A stretch of DNA of 24,258 bases from a virus: positions 1-24,258 of IMG/VR virus record IMGVR_UViG_3300026518_000438, one strand, 5' to 3'. Below are positions 21,514 to 24,258 of the stretch, in pieces. The notes beneath the pieces are model-generated. The model searched no databases. It had not been told where the DNA came from and worked only from the letters and a program-made list of their open reading frames with translations. The translations under genes and the position numbers were made by a program. Every line of letters begins with the position of its first letter. Within the stretch, counting starts at the first letter, position 1.

Positions 21514-23491
21514 ACTCGCCGCCTCAAGCAGCGAAGCGGTAGGCGAACAGATCTCGGATTTCGATGGCGCCGACAAGCTGTTGAGCGCTTGGGGCCGCGG
21601 GCTGACGCCCGACCCGTGGCTGACGGTCTCGGAATGGGCCGACCGGCACCGCTGGCTGTCGTCGCGCGCATCTGCCGAGCCGGGGCGCTACCGCACCGAG
21701 CGCACGCCGTATATGCGCGCCATCATGGATGCGCTGAGCCCGGGCGATCCGGCACAACGCATCGTGTTCCAGAAGGCCGCGCAGGTGGGGGCGACCGAGG
21801 CCGGCAACAACTGGATCGGCTTCGTGATGCATCACGCACCGGGGCCGATGCTGGCGGTCCAGCCGACGGTGGAGCTGGCCAAGCGCAACTCGCGCCAGCG
21901 GATCGACCCGCTGATCGAGGAAAGCCCGGCGCTGAAGGAGCGCGTCCGCCCGGCGCGTGCCCGCGACAGCGGCAACACGCAGCTCTCGAAGGATTTCCCC
22001 GGCGGGGTGCTGGTGCTGACCGGCGCCAATTCGGCGGTGGGCCTGCGCTCGATGCCGGCGCGGTATGTGTTTCTGGATGAAATCGACGCCTACCCGGCCT
22101 CGGCGGATGAGGAAGGCGATCCCGTCGGTCTGGCCGAAGCGCGCTCGCTGACGTTCTCGCACCGGCGCAAGGTGTTCCTGGTCTCGACCCCGACCATTCG
22201 CGGCGTGAGCCGGATCGAGCGGGAATACGAGGCCAGCGACCAGCGCCGCTTCTTCGTGCCATGCCCTCATTGTGGGGAAATGCAGTGGCTGAAATTCGAA
22301 CGCCTGCGCTGGGAACAGGGCCAACCGGAAACCGCCAGCTATCATTGCGAGGCCTGTGAGAGTGCGATCGAGGAACACCACAAGGCCGCGATGCTGGCCG
22401 CTGGCGAATGGCGGGCAACGGCCGCGGCACGTGATCCCCGCACGGTGGGGTTTCACCTCTCGGCGCTCTATTCGCCGCCGGGCTGGAAAAGCTGGGCCGA
22501 CATCGCGCGCGACAAGGAGGCGGCGAAAGGCTCGGACGAGGCCGAACGGGTGTTTCGCAATACGGTGCTGGGCGAGACATGGGTCGAGACCGGGGATGCC
22601 CCCGACTGGCAGCGCCTGGCCGAGCGGCGCGAGAGCTGGCCCGCCGGCACGGTGCCGGAAAAGGGTCTGTTCCTGACCGCCGGGGCCGACGTGCAAAAGG
22701 ATCGGATCGAGGTCGATGTCTGGGCCTGGGGCCGGGGGCTGGAAAGCTGGCTGATCGATCACGTGGTGATCGAAGGCGGGCCCGGTGATCCCACCTGCTG
22801 GCAGCGGCTCACTGATCTCTTGGGCCGCAACTGGCGGCATGAGGGCGGGGCGGAGCTGGGGCTTGCGCGGCTGGCGATCGATACGGGCTACGAGACGGCC
22901 GCGGTCTATGCCTGGGCGCGGGCGAATGGCTTTGCGCAGGTGGCGCCTGTGAAGGGCGCCGAAGGGTTCAACCGCGCCGCGCCTGTTTCCGGGCCGACCT
23001 ATGTGGATGCGACAGCAGGCGGCAAGCGCCTGCGCCGGGGTGCGCGGCTGTGGACGGTGGCGGTCTCGACCTTCAAGGCCGAGACCTATCGCTTTCTACG
23101 CCTGCCACGGCCAACACCGGAAGAACTGGAGGAAGGCGCCGCATTTTTGCCGGGCAGCATTCACCTGCCGCACTGGGCCGACAGCGAGTGGATCAAGCAG
23201 CTGGTGGCCGAGCAGCTGGTGACGGTCCGAAACCGCCGCGGCTTTGCGAAGCTCGAGTGGCAGAAGATCCGCGAGCGCAACGAGGCGCTGGATTGCCGGA
23301 TCTATGCCCGCGCCGCCGCCTGGATTGCCGGGGCCGATCGCTGGGGTGAGGCAATCTGGGCCGATCTCGAAGATCAGCTCGGCGTGCCGGTGGGTGAGGC
23401 AGTGCCCGCCGGAAGGATCGGGCGACCCGAGAGGCCGCCACAGACGACACGCCCGTCCGGCTGGCTCGGGCGCAGAAAGGGATGGCTTTGA
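21461..23491 (+). CDS. Terminase large subunit, lambda gpA family
   Basis: This is a 676-residue protein. The ATG at 21461 lies inside the small subunit gene; a later internal start cannot be excluded because conserved sequence begins near residue 40. The N-terminal packaging ATPase has a Walker A-like QKAAQVGATEAGNNW (104-118), as in gpA proteins, and a Walker B YVFLDEIDAYP (202-211). A zinc-finger-like set C267/C270 (CPHC) and C295/C298 (CEAC) follows. The C-terminal RNase H-fold nuclease begins with FLTAGADVQKDRIEVDVWAWG (D408 as the first metal ligand). The enzyme cuts concatemers and pumps DNA into proheads using ATP. Length is in the gpA range. gpW-like and portal genes follow directly. 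Confidence 0.95.
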   Translation: MSAPISKNSARSRSGWGELAASSSEAVGEQISDFDGADKLLSAWGRGLTPDPWLTVSEWADRHRWLSSRASAEPGRYRTERTPYMRAIMDALSPGDPAQRIVFQKAAQVGATEAGNNWIGFVMHHAPGPMLAVQPTVELAKRNSRQRIDPLIEESPALKERVRPARARDSGNTQLSKDFPGGVLVLTGANSAVGLRSMPARYVFLDEIDAYPASADEEGDPVGLAEARSLTFSHRRKVFLVSTPTIRGVSRIEREYEASDQRRFFVPCPHCGEMQWLKFERLRWEQGQPETASYHCEACESAIEEHHKAAMLAAGEWRATAAARDPRTVGFHLSALYSPPGWKSWADIARDKEAAKGSDEAERVFRNTVLGETWVETGDAPDWQRLAERRESWPAGTVPEKGLFLTAGADVQKDRIEVDVWAWGRGLESWLIDHVVIEGGPGDPTCWQRLTDLLGRNWRHEGGAELGLARLAIDTGYETAAVYAWARANGFAQVAPVKGAEGFNRAAPVSGPTYVDATAGGKRLRRGARLWTVAVSTFKAETYRFLRLPRPTPEELEEGAAFLPGSIHLPHWADSEWIKQLVAEQLVTVRNRRGFAKLEWQKIRERNEALDCRIYARAAAWIAGADRWGEAIWADLEDQLGVPVGEAVPAGRIGRPERPPQTTRPSGWLGRRKGWL

Positions 23492-23493
23492 CC

Positions 23494-23706
23494 ATGGTTG
23501 ACTGGACAGATGCGGAACTTTCCGCCCTGCGGCGCGCCTATGCCCGCGGCACCACCCGGGTGAGTTACGAGGGCAAGACCGTGGAATACGGCTCGGCCGA
23601 GGATCTGTTAAGCCGCATCCGCACCATCGAGCGCGAGATGACGGGGGCAAACAGGCCCCTGCCGGTGGCGGGCTTTGCCGGCTTCAGGCGGGGCGCACGC
23701 GGATGA
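23494..23706 (+). CDS. gpW-like head-tail joining protein
   Basis: This is a 70-residue protein. ATG 23494 (MVDWTDAEL) fits the usual family start; the in-frame ATG 23482 lies inside the terminase end and is closer to AAAGGG, so it is a real alternative. The family pattern is clear: ELSALRRAYARGTTRVSYEGKTVEYGSAEDLLSRIRTIERE is read across about 7-47. A short C-terminal AGFAGFRRG follows. gpW-type proteins join the capsid portal to the tail. Position between terminase and portal is the lambda order (A-W-B). The stop overlaps the portal ATG (ATGA). Confidence 0.88.
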   Translation: MVDWTDAELSALRRAYARGTTRVSYEGKTVEYGSAEDLLSRIRTIEREMTGANRPLPVAGFAGFRRGARG

Positions 23707-24258
23707 AGCCTGGCTGGTTCGACCGCGCCCTTGCCGGGATCGCACCGCGAACCGCGGCCCGGCGTGTCATGGCGCGTCAGGCCTTCGAGATGCTGGCCCG
23801 CGGCTATGACGGGGCGGCGCGGGGTCGGCGCACCGATGGCTGGCGCACGCCGGGCAGCTCGGCCGACCACGAGATCGCCACCGCAGGCGCCCTGCTGCGC
23901 GACCGGATGCGCGATCTGGTGCGCAACAACCCGCATGCGGCCAAGGCGGTGTCGGTGCTTGCCAACAACATCATCGGCGCCGGGATCATGCCGCGGGCGG
24001 CCAGCGGGGACAAGGCGCTGGATCGCACCGTCGATCAGCTGTTCGACGACTGGAGCCGTGAGTGCGACGCCGACGGGCAGCTCGACTTCTACGGGCTGCA
24101 GACCCTGATCTGCCGCGAGATGATCGAGGCGGGCGAGGTTCTGGTGCGTCGCCGGCCGCGACGGGCGCGCGACGGGCTGAGCCTGCCGCTGCAATTGCAG
24201 GTGCTGGAGGCGGACTTTCTGGACAGCACCAAGGCCGGCACGCAAGGCAGGGAGCGCA
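23703..24258 (+). CDS. Portal protein, lambda gpB family (5' part, runs off right edge)
   Basis: The frame is open from ATG 23703 to the window end, 185 codons with no stop. The protein begins MKPGWFDRALAGIAPRTAARR and continues with ARGYDGAARGRRTDGW, a highly typical opening of phage lambda-type portals. Next come LRDRMRDLVRNNPHAAKAVSVLANNIIGAG and FDDWSRECDADGQLDFYGLQ, then REMIEAGEVLVRRR. Portals form the dodecameric DNA channel at one capsid vertex. Full members are about 500 residues, so roughly a third is present. The ATGA overlap with the gpW-like gene indicates coupled translation. Capsid protease and coat genes would be expected further right. Confidence 0.92.
   Translation, partial: MKPGWFDRALAGIAPRTAARRVMARQAFEMLARGYDGAARGRRTDGWRTPGSSADHEIATAGALLRDRMRDLVRNNPHAAKAVSVLANNIIGAGIMPRAASGDKALDRTVDQLFDDWSRECDADGQLDFYGLQTLICREMIEAGEVLVRRRPRRARDGLSLPLQLQVLEADFLDSTKAGTQGRER

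Noticed and set aside
21524-22840. 438-codon minus ORF opposite the terminase
   Set aside because: Antisense of gpA-family coding sequence with no independent evidence.
1-24258. CRISPR arrays, tRNA genes, rRNA and insertion sequences
   Set aside because: No regularly spaced long repeats, cloverleaf-like segments, rRNA signatures or transposase motifs were found on either strand.

Overview
The window looks like the early-to-late part of a temperate tailed-phage (lambda-like head) prophage in a GC-rich alphaproteobacterium, most likely Rhodobacteraceae or a close relative. This rests on the GC-rich codon use of the phage genes, protein families typical of such prophages (DUF669, DUF6511, DUF6362, DUF7220, DUF3489, a primase-polymerase/helicase fusion) and tightly coupled ATGA/TGATG stop-start junctions. 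No tRNA, rRNA, CRISPR array, IS element, integrase or CI-type repressor is visible. The taxonomic guess comes from family recognition only.

Bases 1-5246 are an accessory block, visibly less GC-rich than the rest. It holds the 3' part of an SF1 UvrD/HelD-like helicase that is open to the left edge, a convergent Fic-domain gene preceded by AAGGA/TCCTT palindromes, and a translationally coupled two-gene operon. That operon encodes an unrecognised 261-residue protein and a 617-residue QueC-like ATP-pyrophosphatase carrying an extra C-terminal helix-turn-helix. It has no queuosine-pathway neighbours, so it is a candidate defence or nucleotide-conjugation system. A clear intrinsic terminator follows at about 5305-5329.

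Bases 5459-14600 are the phage early/replication module, all on +. It starts with an AlpA/excisionase-like HTH protein and a small hypothetical protein. Next come a RecA-fold AAA_24 (Sak4-like) ATPase, a DUF669 protein, another hypothetical protein, a Cas4-like Fe-S PD-(D/E)XK nuclease and a DEAH helicase. These form a likely recombination and DNA-processing set. A DUF6511 cysteine-rich protein overlapping the helicase end, a primase-polymerase/PriCT-2/helicase fusion, an AT-rich iteron-like stretch (candidate origin or operator), a RuvC-like resolvase, a small protein and a DUF6362 protein complete the module.

Bases 14601-16590 are a cargo pocket: a TacA-like (DUF1778) antitoxin with no visible GNAT toxin, a second Fic gene on the opposite strand, and two repeat-rich intergenic regions. 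Bases 16591-19126 carry a modification module: a ParB-domain adenine/N4-cytosine-type methyltransferase, a Dcm-like C5-cytosine methyltransferase and a small DUF7220 membrane protein. The Dcm gene also has a long +1-frame ORF that itself resembles a recurrent phage protein family, a possible case of overprinting.

Bases 19119-20795 run on the minus strand: an HTH antitoxin/PIN toxin pair and a DUF3489 probable regulator. From 20908 the late genes begin on +: terminase small subunit, terminase large subunit (gpA family), gpW-like head-tail joining protein and the start of a lambda-type portal protein that runs off the right edge.
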